A stretch of 64,000 nucleotides of DNA from Chitinophagaceae bacterium (GCA_947447465.1 CANFKE010000007.1:51803-115802); one strand, 5' to 3'; counted from the first letter of the stretch, positions 51,146-60,732 are shown. The notes: generated from the sequence alone by a model not told the origin. A program made the numbers and translations.

Positions 51146-51222
51146 ATTCCATCACATTCTCCCACATTGTCGCATTCCATCACATAGCCACATTCCATCA
51201 CATTTATCACATTGCCGCATTA
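51146..51222. repeat. CACATT/ATTCCATCACAT degenerate short repeats
   Basis: Three ATTCCATCACAT copies (51146, 51174, 51192) plus CACATTGCCGCATTA (51208-51222). Confidence 0.75.
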
Positions 51223-51223
51223 A

Positions 51224-51853
51224 TTATTTATTCCAGTTCCCCGGATCCACTCTCCACTGCTCCAATGTCGCCTTTTCCTCAGGTTTAAATAAACCCTTTT
51301 CTTCCGCTACCTCCATCAATGCCTGATAATTACTTATTGTAAACAACGGAACATTAGCTTTCGTAAATGCTTCATCAGCCACAGGAAAACCATAGGTGAA
51401 TAAAGCGCACATACCTATTACATCAGCACCTTCAGCTCGCAGCACATCTACTACCTGCAGACTGCTCTTGCCTGTAGAAACAAGATCTTCAATGATCACC
51501 ACTTTCTGTCCCGGAGTGAGTACGCCCTCTATCTGGTTACCCATGCCATGCTCTTTAGGTTTCGCACGTACATATATAAATGGTAATTTCAACAGGTCGG
51601 CGGCCATTACTCCATGCGGAATACCCGCTGTGGCTACTCCGGCTATCACCTCTGCATCTGGGAAATGCTCCAATACCATATTCGCCAGTTCACTCTTCAC
51701 AAAGTCACGTACATACGGAAAAGATAATGTTTTACGGTTGTCGCAATATACCGGCGAGTGCCAGCCCGATGCCCATGTATAAGGTTTTTGCAGGTTCATT
51801 TGCAATGCCTTAATTTGCATCAGTTTCTCGGCAAAGTGTTTCGATGTGCTCAT
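51224..51853 (-). CDS. pyrE: Orotate phosphoribosyltransferase
   Basis: VIAGVATAGIPHG, FIYVRAKPKEHGMGNQIEG, VVIIEDLVSTGKSSLQ; start set at MSTSKHFAEKL. Confidence 0.96.
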   Translation of the reverse strand: MSTSKHFAEKLMQIKALQMNLQKPYTWASGWHSPVYCDNRKTLSFPYVRDFVKSELANMVLEHFPDAEVIAGVATAGIPHGVMAADLLKLPFIYVRAKPKEHGMGNQIEGVLTPGQKVVIIEDLVSTGKSSLQVVDVLRAEGADVIGMCALFTYGFPVADEAFTKANVPLFTISNYQALMEVAEEKGLFKPEEKATLEQWRVDPGNWNK

Positions 51854-51859
51854 AGCTGT

Positions 51860-51890
51860 CAAACCTACGCCAAAACCGCAAACCTGCAAA
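51860..51890 (-). promoter_or_regulatory. pyrE promoter TTTG-N19-TAGGTTTG
   Basis: Minus strand: TTTG (51890-51887), 19 nt, TAGGTTTG (51867-51860), 6 nt before the ATG (51853). Confidence 0.65.
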
Positions 51891-51899
51891 AATACTACC

Positions 51900-52535
51900 A
51901 TGAATTTTACACAAAAACTCTACTACGCCGATAAGCCCATAGTACTTACAAATGATCTGCAGGCATGTATGGCGGATAATCCTGAAATGAGCGGGTTTAA
52001 AGTGTTACATGGTCTCAGTAACCTGCATTTCTCCGAAGCGCTGGACTATCTGCATCAGAAGAACAACTTGGGGGTTATTATCGAAGAGCAGTCTTCAGGA
52101 GCGCTGATGGAGCATATTGGTAATTTCTTTAAGGTGATAAAAGCAGGTGGAGGATTGGTCTATAATACAGAAGGAAAGATCTTGATGATATTCAGGAGAG
52201 GAAAGTGGGACCTGCCTAAGGGTAAACTGGATAAAGGAGAAACTATAGAAGAGTGCGCATTGAGGGAGGTAATAGAGGAAACGGGGATAAAGCAATTGGC
52301 TATGGGTAGTTTTCTTACCGAAACATGGCATTTGTATAACGATCGTGGCCGCAATCTTATTAAACACAGTGTCTGGTACACTATGAATTCTTCCGATACA
52401 GGGTCATTGAAACCCCAGACTGAAGAAGACATTATGGAAGCCCGTTGGACAGATACTAATGAGTTGGGTCCTATGATGGACAATTCTTACAGGGCCATAA
52501 AAGATGTTCTGCACGCTGCAAACATTAAATGGTAG
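51900..52535 (+). CDS. NUDIX hydrolase
   Basis: GKLDKGETIEECALREVIEETGI (Nudix box); ATG at 51900 preferred over the upstream track start. Confidence 0.93.
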   Translation: MNFTQKLYYADKPIVLTNDLQACMADNPEMSGFKVLHGLSNLHFSEALDYLHQKNNLGVIIEEQSSGALMEHIGNFFKVIKAGGGLVYNTEGKILMIFRRGKWDLPKGKLDKGETIEECALREVIEETGIKQLAMGSFLTETWHLYNDRGRNLIKHSVWYTMNSSDTGSLKPQTEEDIMEARWTDTNELGPMMDNSYRAIKDVLHAANIKW

Positions 52536-52603
52536 CAGGTAAATTCATAATGGATAATACTAAAATTCGGTGTAGTACATGTTGCAACCGAATGGACAAC
52601 TTT

Positions 52604-52640
52604 ACATAACAAGAGCCGCAATTTGCGGCTCTTGTTATGT
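52604..52640. terminator. Long-stem hairpin between convergent genes
   Basis: Perfect 17-bp stem ACATAACAAGAGCCGCA / TGCGGCTCTTGTTATGT, 3-nt loop. Confidence 0.8.
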
Positions 52641-52691
52641 TGGGTATTATCAATAATATTTTTCATTTTGCTGTGCCGAATCAGCAGGCAA

Positions 52692-53168
52692 CTATCTCCA
52701 TCTTCTGCCACCGGCGCGTCCGCCACCTTCACCTCTGCCATCACGCATCTCCTCTTTCAACTTTTTCAGTAATATCTGCTTGAACTCTCTTTCAGCCATG
52801 TTCAGGTCCGAAAGCTGCTGTTGAGTTATGATCTTCAGAAATCTGTCCTGATATTTCTTTTTGATGATCAGTATCTGCTGCTGACAGTCAAGGTCGTCAG
52901 CTACATATTGGGCTATCACAAAATCTTTAGCATCAGGATGTTCTTTGGCATATTTTTCTTTGTAAGGCTTGCGGGTCGCACGTGCTTCAGCCTCATATTC
53001 ATTGAATAAGGGTATAAAATCTCCCGACTGCGCTGCGGTAAGATGTATCCTGTCGGTTATGTAGGCCATTTTAGCAGCGTGGATACGTGCTTTTCCTGCT
53101 TCATCTCGTTGTGCATGTACTGTGTTGACGCTCAATAAAAGCGCGAGTATTACTATAATGTGCTTCAT
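52692..53168 (-). CDS. Spy/CpxP-like periplasmic helical protein with Gly/Arg-rich tail
   Basis: Signal peptide; ITDRIHLTAAQSGDFIPLFNEYE...ITQQQLSDLNMAEREFKQILL; tail RDGRGEGGGRAGGRRWR. Confidence 0.65.
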   Translation of the reverse strand: MKHIIVILALLLSVNTVHAQRDEAGKARIHAAKMAYITDRIHLTAAQSGDFIPLFNEYEAEARATRKPYKEKYAKEHPDAKDFVIAQYVADDLDCQQQILIIKKKYQDRFLKIITQQQLSDLNMAEREFKQILLKKLKEEMRDGRGEGGGRAGGRRWR

Positions 53169-53227
53169 ATACTTGTTTTTTTTGCGGGTTATAATTGTTT
53201 ATTAAAAGTCATTGTTGATTCCCGCTT

Positions 53228-53743
53228 TTATTCCCAACCTGTTTCATTAAGGTAGGCAATAATGTCTTTATTTTCAATGTTGAGGTTGGATATGCTGATT
53301 TCCTTTATTGGGGTGTTCACGTCCATACCATATCTCGATTGTACATAATTATTGAGCTCAACTTTCGGTACTGACGATAGCATTTGTTCAGGTACCGTTG
53401 TGTGCTCAGAGAACATAATGTATCCGCCAAAGCTAATGATGCACGCCAACATAGCTGCGGCCAACCATTGTGCCCGAGGTATGGTCCTGCGTTGGCTTGT
53501 CTTCTCTTTGGCAACCGCCAGCATTGTCTCTGGTAACTGGTCAAAATAGCCCTTCGGTAGGCTATATGGTGCATCATGTTTCAATGTCAGCACATTGTCT
53601 CCTGCGGTCACTGTTGCTGTAGCATGTTCAGGCAACTGACTAAAATAACCTTGCGGAACTGCATAGGGCATTTTACGTGGCATATCTGCCAGCATACTCT
53701 GCATTTCTTTTAGCTCGTCCTGTATGTTATTATGGTCATTCAT
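53228..53743 (-). CDS. Putative anti-sigma-like membrane protein with duplicated PYxxPxGYFxQLPE motif
   Basis: Single TM after a cytosolic N-term; directly downstream of the ECF sigma gene. Confidence 0.6.
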   Translation of the reverse strand: MNDHNNIQDELKEMQSMLADMPRKMPYAVPQGYFSQLPEHATATVTAGDNVLTLKHDAPYSLPKGYFDQLPETMLAVAKEKTSQRRTIPRAQWLAAAMLACIISFGGYIMFSEHTTVPEQMLSSVPKVELNNYVQSRYGMDVNTPIKEISISNLNIENKDIIAYLNETGWE

Positions 53744-53796
53744 CTCATTAATAAGACATTATTTATACTAAGAAGTTTAATTGGTTTGTAGAATTA

Positions 53797-54357
53797 TTAC
53801 CCTTCTAGTAACATTGTTTCTACTTTTTTTACTGCATGGTGATACGAGGCTTTCAGTGCTCCTGCAGATGTCCCCAATAATTCAGACATCTGTTCATAAG
53901 GCATTTCGTCGTAATATCTCAAATTAAAGACTAATCGCTGTTTATCCGGTAAAGATAAAATGGCTTGCTGCAATTTCCATTCTATCTTATGGGGTGAATA
54001 GTCTTTTTGCGAAGCCAGTTGCTCAGTAAGGATATTTTCATCGCCCGACAAAGATACTGAAGTATGCTTTTTTTGTTGCTCTATCCAGGTCAGGGTCTCA
54101 TTGGTGGCTATTCTGTATAACCACGTATATAGCAATGCTTCCTCCCTGAATTCTCCCAGATTTTTCCACACCTTTATAAAAACATTCTGCAATATATCAT
54201 TGGCATCTTCATGCACTACTACCATTCTGCGGATATGCCAATACAATCGCTCCTGATACTTACGCACCAGTTGTGTGAACGCTGTTTCTTTAAGTTGTTC
54301 ATTCTTAAAAGAAACAACCAGCATATGATCGTTCAACCGATCGTTTTCATCCGGCAT
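53797..54357 (-). CDS. ECF-type RNA polymerase sigma factor
   Basis: Region 2 DANDILQNVFIKVWKNLGEFREEALLYTWLYRIATNE; region 4 LPDKQRLVFNLRYYDEMPYEQMSELLGTSAGALKASYHHAVKK. Confidence 0.95.
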   Translation of the reverse strand: MPDENDRLNDHMLVVSFKNEQLKETAFTQLVRKYQERLYWHIRRMVVVHEDANDILQNVFIKVWKNLGEFREEALLYTWLYRIATNETLTWIEQQKKHTSVSLSGDENILTEQLASQKDYSPHKIEWKLQQAILSLPDKQRLVFNLRYYDEMPYEQMSELLGTSAGALKASYHHAVKKVETMLLEG

Positions 54358-54633
54358 TATAGTTTCGCTATTTACTAATAGACTATCGGAAGGTAAGAAA
54401 GTTTAAAATGAAGTATTTAATGTAGATCATAAAGTTCGCACTCATCGAATCCTGAGTCCGATTATTTCTGGGTGCTGCTGGTAGGAATTCTCCCTATTCC
54501 CGTAAACGAACAAGATGAATAACACCCCTGCATATACTCACCCACCTGTCAAAAGATATCCACAATTTGTTAATGTGCTTTTCTGCACCATAGGCAGGTA
54601 GTAATTTGCATTCCAATGCCAACAAATGTCACA

Positions 54634-54664
54634 ACTCTGGTAAATACGCATAATTGCGTCTCCA
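54634..54664. repeat. REP-like palindromic repeat, copy B
   Basis: ACTCTGGTAAATACGCATAATTGCGTCTCCA, 2 mismatches to 48126-48156. Confidence 0.7.
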
Positions 54665-54740
54665 ATGCCACCGAGCATGCCCCGAAATCTGAGTATCATA
54701 GTCTGTCATTTGATCAGCATGATCAAAGTTCAGACAAAAA

Positions 54741-55450
54741 AATCGGGCATCATCGGGCATTGTCATTCTACATAAACAACTAACTATGAACAACTTACCC
54801 AAATTCAATGCCCGATTATTTTTTCACAACCATCGGGCATACCAACAAAACACGATCCTTGAAATCAATCAAATCCTATATGATCTTGTCATCCTGATGC
54901 TCTCGAAGGACTGATACGATCATATTTTCCGATACAATACACAATCGGGCATCATCGGGCATGGCCATTTTACATAAACAATTAACTATGAACAACTTAC
55001 GACTTTTCAATGCCCGATTATTTTTACACAACCATCGGGCACACCAACAAAACACGATCCTTGAAATCAATGAGATCATCATGATCTTGTCATCGTGAGG
55101 CAATCGAAGCACTGATACGATCATATTTTTCCGATACAATACACAATCGGGCATCATCGGGCATGGTCATTTTACATAAACAATTAACTATGAACAACTT
55201 ACGACTTTTCAATGCCCGATTATTTTTACACAACCATCGGGCACGCCAACAAAACACGATCCTTGAAATCAATGAGATCCATATGATCTTGTCATCCTGA
55301 GGCACTCGAAGCACTGATACGATCATATTTTCCGATAGAATACACAACCGGGCATGATCGGGCATGACCATTTTACATAAACAATTAACTATGAACGATT
55401 TATCATTTTCTATGCCCGATTACTTTTCTGATCGGTATCGGGCATTCCCC
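54741..55450. repeat. ~202-bp tandem repeat array, ~3.5 units, with iteron-like ATCGGGCAT motifs
   Basis: Unit starts at 54741, 54943, 55145, 55346 (spacings 202, 202, 201); each unit has ATCGGGCAT x2 (10-bp phase), inverted ATGCCCGAT, then ATCGGGCA. Confidence 0.93.
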
Positions 55451-55631
55451 CGATCATTGTGGTTGCAATCAGGAAAGACAATTTTTATCTGCATAATATT
55501 ATTCGAATAAAATCTACACATTACTATTTTTTATTCTTCTATTTTTATAGCAAACAAACGTTTTAAATTATATCAACGTCTTAGTTAGGTAGTCTCTGAT
55601 CAAGACAGATCGGTTAAAAAGTAAATACAAC

Positions 55632-58523
55632 ATGCGCACCCTCAAATGCATACTTATTGTTCTCATTTCTTTTTTGGCCTCAGACAGTGCTTCAGCACAA
55701 AATCTGTTGCAAAATGGCACTTTTAGCGCTTCAGGTGCTAACTGGATAACTTCATGCACGAGCATTGAGGCTACTTATTTTGAAACCACTTATGGAGGTT
55801 CTGTTGGAACTAACAGGGTTGCGGAGGTCGATGACGAGTCTTGTTTTCATCAGGATATATGTGTGCTCCCCGGTGCCAGCTACACATTTGCTATGCAGGC
55901 CTCAAGGCGCACATCAGGTGGTCCCAATCCTACTACCAGTCATATCAACATCATCGGGCTCGATGCGCTTGGTGCCACAGTAGCCACTTATGTCAATATG
56001 GATTTCACCAGGACCAATACCACATTCAGCCTTACCGCTGTAACGGGGATACCTACTATTGTTGTGCCCGCAGGGTCGGGTGTGGTGCGGTTAAGGGTCA
56101 CACTGACCGATAATACATCCGGCTATTCTACTTTGGGTATGATCGTAGATAATCTTAGTCTCACATTTGCCACACCTCCGGCTGTTGTAGCGGCAGCTAC
56201 TGCATGTCAGAATCTCGCTGCTTCTTTCAGTGTGTCTGGTGTTTCCTCCGGGTCAGATATTTTTTATAATTGGACTTTTGGTGGCAGTGCATCACCTGCT
56301 ACTTCAACCGCAGCTACGCCCTCAGTTACCTGGAGCTCAGCAGGGGCAACAGCAGCAACCGTTGGACTAGGTAATGGCACTTGCTGGGTAGATACCATTA
56401 GTTATGCGGTTACCGTAAATCCTACCGTTACAACTACGCTGTATGATACTATTTGTTTTAATAGCCCCATTACTTTTAATGGTTCAGTAATAAATACCAG
56501 TGGTACTTATCTCGATACATTGTCCACCATTCTCGGTTGCGACTCAATGATCACGCTTCATTTGTTTGTTAAGCCTCAGCCGGCCGCACCGGTTATCACT
56601 GGCGATACCTTCTACTGTCAGGGTGAAGCATTTGTTCCGTTCACAGTTACTGGTGCAGGCATATTGTGGTACACAACACCCACAGGTGGCGTAGGCACTC
56701 CTGCCGCTCCGGTAGTACCTACGAGTACTCCGGGTGTGTATATCTATTATGCATCACAGGTAGTCAATGGCTGCGAAAGTGCAAGAGATTCCATCAAGGT
56801 TACGGTTAACCTCACTCCGGCAGCACCCACTGCACCGGCAGTTACCTATTGCCAATATACCGCTACAGTTCCGCTTACCGCTACAGGCACCAATATTCTC
56901 TGGTACACTTCTGCAACAGGTGGCACTGGTTCCGCTACCGCTCCTACACCATCAAGTGCGGTAGCTGGGGTGTTTACTTGGTATGTCAGCCAAACAAATA
57001 ATACCTGCGAAGGCCCGAGAACACCTGTAACTGTTACCATTTTTGCCAAACCACCGGCACCGGTCATTACTAACGATCCGGGTACTTATTGTCCGGGCCA
57101 GCCGTTCAATAACTGGACCATTGTGCTGGGATCTAACATTCTCTGGTACACTGCTGCTACTGGCGGTGTCGGTTCAACAACTGCTCCTGTGGTCAATACA
57201 TCTGTACCGGGTACATACACTTATTGGGCTAGTCAGACTGTCAACGGATGTGAGGGCGACAGATCTTCTGTTACAGTAGTTGTGAACGGCATTGTTACAG
57301 CAGATTTTAGTTATACGATCAGGCGCGGATGTCATGGCGATACGGTTTCTTTCACTAACCTATCTACAGGTGGGGTCAATTATTCATGGAACTTCGGTGA
57401 TGGTACATCATCTACAGTATTCAGCCCTACGCATATCTATCCGGTGCAGAATACTTATACTGTAAAATTATTTACACATAGCTATACCTGCGTAGATAGC
57501 AGCGTACAGACAATTGATCTCAATCATAAGGATAGCTCAGGTTTTACCATTGTTTCGCCTCTTCTATGTGAAGGGTCTTCTACTTCTTTCACCAATCAGT
57601 CTATTGCTACCGGGCCTTCATATACTTGGATATTTGGCGATGGAGGTACAAGCACCGCCGCAAACCCTAGCCATACTTATACTGCCAGTGGCATATATAC
57701 GGTCGCACTTGTAGTTACAGACTTTGTACCATGTAAAGACACCTCTTATCAGGTGGTCACCGTCGATTCATCTGGTGGCATTGGTTTGCGGGTAACAGAT
57801 ACATTATTGTGTAGGGGTACTTATGTAACTATGACCACCGATTTTCTGGATATAGGCACTGATGCCATCGTCTGGAATTTCGGCAACGGAGATAGTGCCA
57901 AGGATGTAAACCCTGTGGTTTACGCCTACCAGGAGCCGGGAGTATATACGCTTACCACTACTACCAGATTCAGGGCCTGTCCTACGCTCAGCACTTCTCG
58001 TATCATTACGGTATTGCCGCAACCGGTTATAAGTCTGGGGCCCGATACTACGATCTGCGCGGGAAGTGAATCGGTCATACTTAAAGACTGGCTGAACGAT
58101 GGGGTAGCAGGTATGTCCTGGTTATGGAACACCGGGGCTACTACTTCGTCTGTAATTGTGGGTACAGACGGTTTATTCTCTGCTACTGTAAGATTTGGCA
58201 ACTGCTCTGCTACAGACTCAGTAACGGTTACTAATGATTGTTATGCGCATATCCCCAATGTATTCTCTCCTAATAATGATGGACTCAACGATTACTTCAA
58301 TCCGAGAGATTACTTTGGTAAGCAGCTTACAAGTTTTAAAATGGACATCTATAACCGTTGGGGGCAGATCATTTTCTCTACAGATAAGCTGACTGGCAAG
58401 GGTTGGGATGGTAATTTCAATGGCGAACCTCAAATGCAAGGTGTCTATGTTTACGCCATCAAAGCCACTTTCGGTGATGGCCAGAAGATAGATCAGCATG
58501 GTAATCTTACCCTGATAAGGTAG
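55632..58523 (+). CDS. T9SS-secreted protein: N-term carbohydrate-binding-like domain, three Ig-like repeats, PKD domains, type B (gliding motility-associated) C-terminal domain
   Basis: Signal peptide; ILWYTxxTGGxGxxxAP repeats; YSWNFGDGTSS and YTWIFGDGGTS PKD; C-term HIPNVFSPNNDGLNDYF...IYNRWGQIIF...GVYVYAI. Confidence 0.92.
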   Translation: MRTLKCILIVLISFLASDSASAQNLLQNGTFSASGANWITSCTSIEATYFETTYGGSVGTNRVAEVDDESCFHQDICVLPGASYTFAMQASRRTSGGPNPTTSHINIIGLDALGATVATYVNMDFTRTNTTFSLTAVTGIPTIVVPAGSGVVRLRVTLTDNTSGYSTLGMIVDNLSLTFATPPAVVAAATACQNLAASFSVSGVSSGSDIFYNWTFGGSASPATSTAATPSVTWSSAGATAATVGLGNGTCWVDTISYAVTVNPTVTTTLYDTICFNSPITFNGSVINTSGTYLDTLSTILGCDSMITLHLFVKPQPAAPVITGDTFYCQGEAFVPFTVTGAGILWYTTPTGGVGTPAAPVVPTSTPGVYIYYASQVVNGCESARDSIKVTVNLTPAAPTAPAVTYCQYTATVPLTATGTNILWYTSATGGTGSATAPTPSSAVAGVFTWYVSQTNNTCEGPRTPVTVTIFAKPPAPVITNDPGTYCPGQPFNNWTIVLGSNILWYTAATGGVGSTTAPVVNTSVPGTYTYWASQTVNGCEGDRSSVTVVVNGIVTADFSYTIRRGCHGDTVSFTNLSTGGVNYSWNFGDGTSSTVFSPTHIYPVQNTYTVKLFTHSYTCVDSSVQTIDLNHKDSSGFTIVSPLLCEGSSTSFTNQSIATGPSYTWIFGDGGTSTAANPSHTYTASGIYTVALVVTDFVPCKDTSYQVVTVDSSGGIGLRVTDTLLCRGTYVTMTTDFLDIGTDAIVWNFGNGDSAKDVNPVVYAYQEPGVYTLTTTTRFRACPTLSTSRIITVLPQPVISLGPDTTICAGSESVILKDWLNDGVAGMSWLWNTGATTSSVIVGTDGLFSATVRFGNCSATDSVTVTNDCYAHIPNVFSPNNDGLNDYFNPRDYFGKQLTSFKMDIYNRWGQIIFSTDKLTGKGWDGNFNGEPQMQGVYVYAIKATFGDGQKIDQHGNLTLIR

Positions 58524-58567
58524 GTAAAGAAACTTGATTCTCAGGTGGTAAAGTCTTTTTGATCAGT

Positions 58568-59257
58568 TTATAATACTGCGTGGTAACGGGATAATTCCCA
58601 TACATAATGTATGCTCTGCGCAGGATGATTGATACACATTTTTACGATGCCCGTACTGTCACTTACAAAGAACCTGTCGTTGGTGCCTGTGCTGTCATGT
58701 GCTATTTCGGTCACATTATTATATAGGTTACCATTAACGGAATAAGACGCATAGCTTCTGACCACCGAATTTGTCTCTGAGGAATCTGAGGATGGGAAAG
58801 AAGAACTGGTAGGATACATGAAGAAAGGGGTGTAAACTGTCATGTTACCGTTTATAAGGTAGTTCAATGTGCTGTAATTGTTCATCAGGCTCATAGATAG
58901 GGTAGAGGATGCAGCAAGTTGCGGGCTATCAATATTACGACTGGAGATGTTGATAGTATAGACTATCAAGTACATGAAATGAGCATTGCCCGGACCTGTA
59001 GAATTAAGGCTTTGCCATGCTTGCGTGGTATTGTCACTTACATAAAAACTATCCATTCGTCCTGATACAGAATCTCTATAGATCCAATAAGTGCCCGGTT
59101 TGAAGTTGAAATTAGCTACCAATCCCTTGTCGGGAAATGTAGTATCTGAATTATTGTTATTATTAGGGGCAATATATGGATCTGACTTTTTACAACGGGT
59201 GAACAGCAACAATAAAAGTGCCGGTGCGATCAACAGATATTTTATAGATGGGGTCAT
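58568..59257 (-). CDS. Hypothetical lipoprotein
   Basis: MTPSIKYLLIAPALLLLLFTRCKKSDPYI lipobox. Confidence 0.75.
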   Translation of the reverse strand: MTPSIKYLLIAPALLLLLFTRCKKSDPYIAPNNNNNSDTTFPDKGLVANFNFKPGTYWIYRDSVSGRMDSFYVSDNTTQAWQSLNSTGPGNAHFMYLIVYTINISSRNIDSPQLAASSTLSMSLMNNYSTLNYLINGNMTVYTPFFMYPTSSSFPSSDSSETNSVVRSYASYSVNGNLYNNVTEIAHDSTGTNDRFFVSDSTGIVKMCINHPAQSIHYVWELSRYHAVL

Positions 59258-59385
59258 AGCGTTAATTTGCTAAACGTAAATTTACATTAAATAGTATATA
59301 TCGGGTAATTCCATTTTAACTATTACCGACAGGTGCCATCATACAAGATAATGTAGGGTGATATTAAATTCTTACTTTTAGCCTC

Positions 59386-60732
59386 ATGGACAACTCGACG
59401 GTCGATATGCCGGTAATAGAATCATCTAAGTCTGTGCAAAGAGCATGGGCTATGTATGACTGGGCCAATTCTGCCTACAATCTGGTCATTACCTCTACTA
59501 TCTTTCCCATTTATTATGAGGCGGTAACGTCTGTAAAGTCGGCTAAAGGTGAGGTGCTTAACGATACGGTCTCTTTCTTTGGCATCCATGTAAAGAATAG
59601 CTCCCTGTTCGATTATTCGATCTCAGCAGCTTATCTGATCATAGCGCTGTTATCTCCTATCTTATCTTCTGTAGCCGATTATAAGGGCAATAAGAAGCGG
59701 TTCATGCAGCTATTTTGTTATCTGGGTGCTGCAGCTTGTTGCGGCTTATATTTCTTTAGAAGAGATACTGTTGAGTTGGGTATAATCTGTTCATCTATAG
59801 CAGCTTTGGGGTATTGCGGAAGTCTGGTGTTCTATAACGCTTACCTGCCGGAAATAGCTCCTGAAGAAGATCGGGACAGGTTGAGTGCTCAAGGCTTTTC
59901 ATATGGTTATATTGGTAGTGTTCTGTTGCAGATCATCTGTTTCGTTTTTGTATTGAAACCCGATTGGTTTGGTATCAAGGACGATTCATTTGCACCTCGC
60001 CTCTCGTTCTTGTTGGTAGGGTTGTGGTGGTTTGGTTTTGCGCAGATCACATTCTTCAAATTACCCAAAGGAGTGGCTTTACCCACTCAGCCCCGGCACG
60101 GTGTCTTGGTCAATGGTTTCATTGAACTAAAGAAAGTATTGGGCCAGCTAAAGCAAATGCCTGTCTTAAAGACCTATCTGGGTGCATTCTTTTTCTATAG
60201 TATGGGCGTACAGACAGTGATGCTGGCCGCAGCGCTGTTTGGTAGTAAGGAACTGAAATTGGAGCAAGGGCAGTTGATCACTACCATTCTTATTATACAG
60301 TTAGTTGCCATTGCCGGCGCCTATCTTATGGCAAAACTAGCAGCTATATTCGGTAATCTGAAAGTGTTGCTGTTTGTGTTATTTATATGGGTAGGTATAT
60401 GTGTGGGTGCTTATTTTGTGCAAACAGCCATGGAGTTTTATGTATTGGCTACCATAGTAGGAATAGTAATGGGGGGCATACAATCACTCAGCCGTTCCAC
60501 CTATTCCAAACTTATGCCTGTAACACATGATACAGCCTCATTCTTCAGTTTTTATGATGTTACGGAAAAGTTGGCCATTGTAATAGGTATGATGTCATTC
60601 GGGTTCATTGACAGCCTTATGAATATGAGGAGCGCTATAGTAGCTCTGATCACATTTTTTGTGGCGGGGGCATTGATTTTGTACCTTGCGATTAGGAAAG
60701 AGGCAGCTCATAAAGCCGGCACTTCACTTTAA
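59386..60732 (+). CDS. MFS transporter, UMF1/Atg22-like family
   Basis: AWAMYDWANSAYNLVITSTIFPIYY, YNAYLPEIAPEEDRDRLSAQGFSYGYIGS, GIVMGGIQSLSRSTYSKLMP. Confidence 0.93.
   Translation: MDNSTVDMPVIESSKSVQRAWAMYDWANSAYNLVITSTIFPIYYEAVTSVKSAKGEVLNDTVSFFGIHVKNSSLFDYSISAAYLIIALLSPILSSVADYKGNKKRFMQLFCYLGAAACCGLYFFRRDTVELGIICSSIAALGYCGSLVFYNAYLPEIAPEEDRDRLSAQGFSYGYIGSVLLQIICFVFVLKPDWFGIKDDSFAPRLSFLLVGLWWFGFAQITFFKLPKGVALPTQPRHGVLVNGFIELKKVLGQLKQMPVLKTYLGAFFFYSMGVQTVMLAAALFGSKELKLEQGQLITTILIIQLVAIAGAYLMAKLAAIFGNLKVLLFVLFIWVGICVGAYFVQTAMEFYVLATIVGIVMGGIQSLSRSTYSKLMPVTHDTASFFSFYDVTEKLAIVIGMMSFGFIDSLMNMRSAIVALITFFVAGALILYLAIRKEAAHKAGTSL

Noticed and set aside
54876-55371. Two overlapping ~93-aa minus-strand ORFs (54876-55157, 55090-55371) inside the tandem array
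   Set aside because: They are repeat-derived: unit length is not a multiple of 3, indels shift frame and the peptides look non-protein-like (MPDxARLCIVSENMIVSVLR)
54741-55450. CRISPR array
   Set aside because: Unit is ~202 bp and nearly identical throughout; no short repeats with unique spacers and no cas genes nearby
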